NCBI GenBank assembly: GCA_026929865.2
Contig: CM049397.1
Span: forward strand, 3,976,001 to 4,040,000
Direction: 5' to 3'
Origin: Hyperoplus lanceolatus
Lineage: Eukaryota > Chordata > Actinopteri > Uranoscopiformes > Ammodytidae
DNA: 64,000 bases
Each line of letters starts with the position of its first letter. Within the stretch, counting starts at the first letter, position 1. Of this stretch, positions 34,191-64,000 are shown in pieces. The notes beneath the pieces were generated by a model that searched no databases, had not been told where the DNA came from, and saw nothing but the letters and a program-made list of their open reading frames with translations. Both the position numbers and the translations under genes were made by a program.

Positions 34191-36459
34191 CTTTTTCTTT
34201 CAAGTGATACATCTACGTAAAAGATGTCATGGCCTCGCATGACAATTACGGTACAGTTGGGTTTTTAAACCCCTTTTTACAGCTATTATAAGATTCTTGA
34301 TGAACAATATTTTTTTTACATTCTGCGAGATATGCATCAGACCTGACAGGAGATCAGCATACTGTAATGGCTCATGCAATAAAGCCTTATCTTTAAAAAC
34401 AAATTTTGAACACCACAGTTATGAATGTAAACCGAAATACTTAATATTTAGGAAGCCTCCCCCCCCCCAAAAAAAAAGTCTACTGAACGTAACAACACTA
34501 TTTTGGAAATTCTTAAGGATATTCAAGAATAATATTACTGACATTTAAAATGTTTGAATCATGTGACCATCCACACGCACGCACACATACAGATCTTGAC
34601 ATGTGTGGCCAAGGTGTCATGGCACATAAGCGCTTATGCCTCATAAAAAAAAGAAAGAGGGTATATTCACAAGAGGATAGCAAATCTTAAAGCTTATTTC
34701 TTGAGTGGCAAAAAAGAAAGACAACAGAATTACAGTCAGGTGTGTCGAAAGCACCGGTTATGTTGGTATACAGTATTGTCCTAGTACCAAGTAGGTGTGT
34801 CTTTAAAGGGTTGGGCGTGCTTATGACGAGAAGCGGAGGTGAAGAGAACGCACCAGAAGGTGTTAACGATCACCACTCAGCCATGGTTGAGATGATTACA
34901 GTACTGTTGTTGGGAGGCTTGATAGCCAGCTGTCAGCGTGTTGGCAGTGTACCTTTTATAGTATCATCCCTGCTGAGGGGAATGACACAGTCCATTGTAT
35001 GTGGGTACAGCAGCATGAAAGTGCTGTCATTTCACTCAATTATTTCCCCTCATTGGATACCCATGGTTAGCACAAATTGAAAAAAAAAAAATATATATAT
35101 ATATATAAGCAATCTGTATAATCAACAGATGATGGAGACACTAATACAGCTGTAGGAACAAAGGAAAGCCCCCCAAAAAGCACACCACGTATTAAGTGTT
35201 TGACAATAAAACATCAAATCAAACTGGCAAAAATTCTGGTAAATACACTTTAAATTCCCTCAGCAATAATGAACATCAGTCTGTTTGAAGGAGGGCGATG
35301 TCCTCTGCCTCCTCAGCAGATAATGTCCCCCTTTTGTCTAAAAATTACAACAGAAGAGGAAAAACGTGTCCTTTTGTGTCGTCTGTTGTCTTCATAGACT
35401 GGGCATAAAGACACCACAAGCGCTCAGGTTGACTTCGGTGCTTGAGAAGGAGCACGGGAGAATGGACAGGTGGATATGTGGTGACAGAATAAGACATGAT
35501 GAGCTGTATATCCATTTTTCTTTTTTTCTTTTTTTTTGGTTTAGCGGAGCGAGGACATCCTAGTTGCCACCAAGTGAAAACAAGCCATAACCAGCACAGT
35601 AACAGCCAGCAACAGCAACTATCATTGCACGCAAAAGCATTAATCCTTCACTAGAATCCTTTTGATTCACCAATAATAGTAATAATAGGAAGAAATTGTT
35701 GTTACTGCGAGAGCTGAACAAAATACTGAAAAAAAAATCCTTTTCGGCATCTTTGGGGATTCATCCAAGTTCTGCTAGAAATGTATATATAAGACTATAT
35801 AAGACGTCTTTGTGACATTTCTGCTTTAAGTATAAAATATTAATTTATAATAATTGTTCTGATATCATTGACTTTCCTTAATCCCCCCCCCTTAATACAC
35901 ATTATTTATCTTCAATTGACACAAGCAAACGCTGCACTTTATTTACAACCTCAAGTGCCTAAAATGTCTCCACAAGGACCTTGCAAGATCCAAATGAGGC
36001 TGTCGAGGCTACAGTATTTGTACTTAACTTTAGTTCCCTTACCAAACACATGGAGAACAATATAAATAAAAAATAAACTTAAAGTGACTAAAACTCCCAG
36101 ATATTAAAGGGCTTTATCTATCTGTATCAACTCAAATTTATAAAATCATCTTCTTTTTTTATATACATATATATATATATATGTATATATACACACATAT
36201 ATATATATATATACCTTAGGACTTCAGTGTACAGTGTACACATTTGAACTGTAAAATGTCTTCATTCATTAATTCATTTGCTATTACACAATATATCTAA
36301 TACATTTCATCTTGAATAAATAAGATTGGATTTTTTGCCCCAGATGACACATCATTTGTTTGTCTCCTTTCAGAGAGAGACAGAGAGAGAGAGAGACTGG
36401 GGGCTATGAGTCATTGGGTAAGGGTTTTGTGAGAATGGGAGAGTTTGCGTTGGTTATGC
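34191..36459 (-). other. Probable calcineurin A 3'UTR
   Basis: Long AT-rich stretch between the stop codon and the candidate poly(A) signal. It includes small (AT)n tracts near 35090 and 36170-36210 and a T-rich run near 35520. No splice sites or other genes were recognised. Confidence 0.4.
36362..36395. repeat. (GA)n tract
   Basis: Short purine repeat just downstream (minus-strand sense) of the calcineurin stop codon, in the 3'UTR. Confidence 0.7.

Positions 36460-64000
<27,541 letters not shown>

Overview
The window looks like a teleost fish chromosome. It is AT-rich, has long introns, carries TG/CA microsatellites up to about 160 bp, and is packed with fish-type repeats: L1/Tx1-like and L2-like LINEs, tRNA-derived SINEs, Tc1/mariner, hAT and Harbinger-like elements, and many fold-back MITEs. 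Nothing bacterial (operons, Shine-Dalgarno sites, CRISPR) was seen. All gene models were read by eye from splice sites and conserved motifs; no database search was run.

Two protein-coding genes are present and converge tail to tail. (1) A complete ADAM8-type membrane metalloprotease-disintegrin on the + strand: 22 coding exons from 9833 to 32920, 764 residues, every junction in phase and every splice site GT-AG, intact zinc site. (2) The 3' part of a calcineurin A catalytic subunit (PPP3CB/PPP3CC type) on the - strand, running from an exon at 63063 down to the stop at 36460; its N-terminal exons lie beyond the right edge. Their candidate poly(A) signals are only about 430 bp apart (33750 and 34185-34190). 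The calcineurin model has two defects that look like sequence or assembly errors: one extra base in a C-run (G-run on the + strand) in the exon with the RGNHE metal-binding motif, and loss of the calmodulin-binding exon exactly where the sequence collapses into homopolymers (42141-42560). A 27-nt cassette exon (38697-38723) is readable.

Layout: 1-8940, repeats only (5'-truncated L1/Tx1-like LINE with a 15-bp target duplication, a fold-back element, a 1.46-kb palindromic transposon inside tandem repeats). 9833-33780, ADAM8, with introns holding an L2-like fragment, two Harbinger-like elements, a broken Tc1, a GC-rich block bracketed by a perfect 83-bp inverted repeat, a SINE and MITEs. 34185-63063, calcineurin A, with introns loaded with hAT elements (two with clear 8-bp target duplications), SINEs, a repeat carrying a THAP-like exon, a LINE with a large internal deletion, and a Tc1 copy with an uninterrupted DD34E transposase nested in an older repeat.

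The two genes have no evident shared pathway. I saw no convincing previously undescribed biological system; the most unusual structures are the perfect 83-bp inverted repeat around a GC-rich insert with paired YY1-type motifs, the tandem CTCGTAATTACGAG palindromes at one arm of a fold-back element, and the intact Tc1 transposase with a damaged left terminus.
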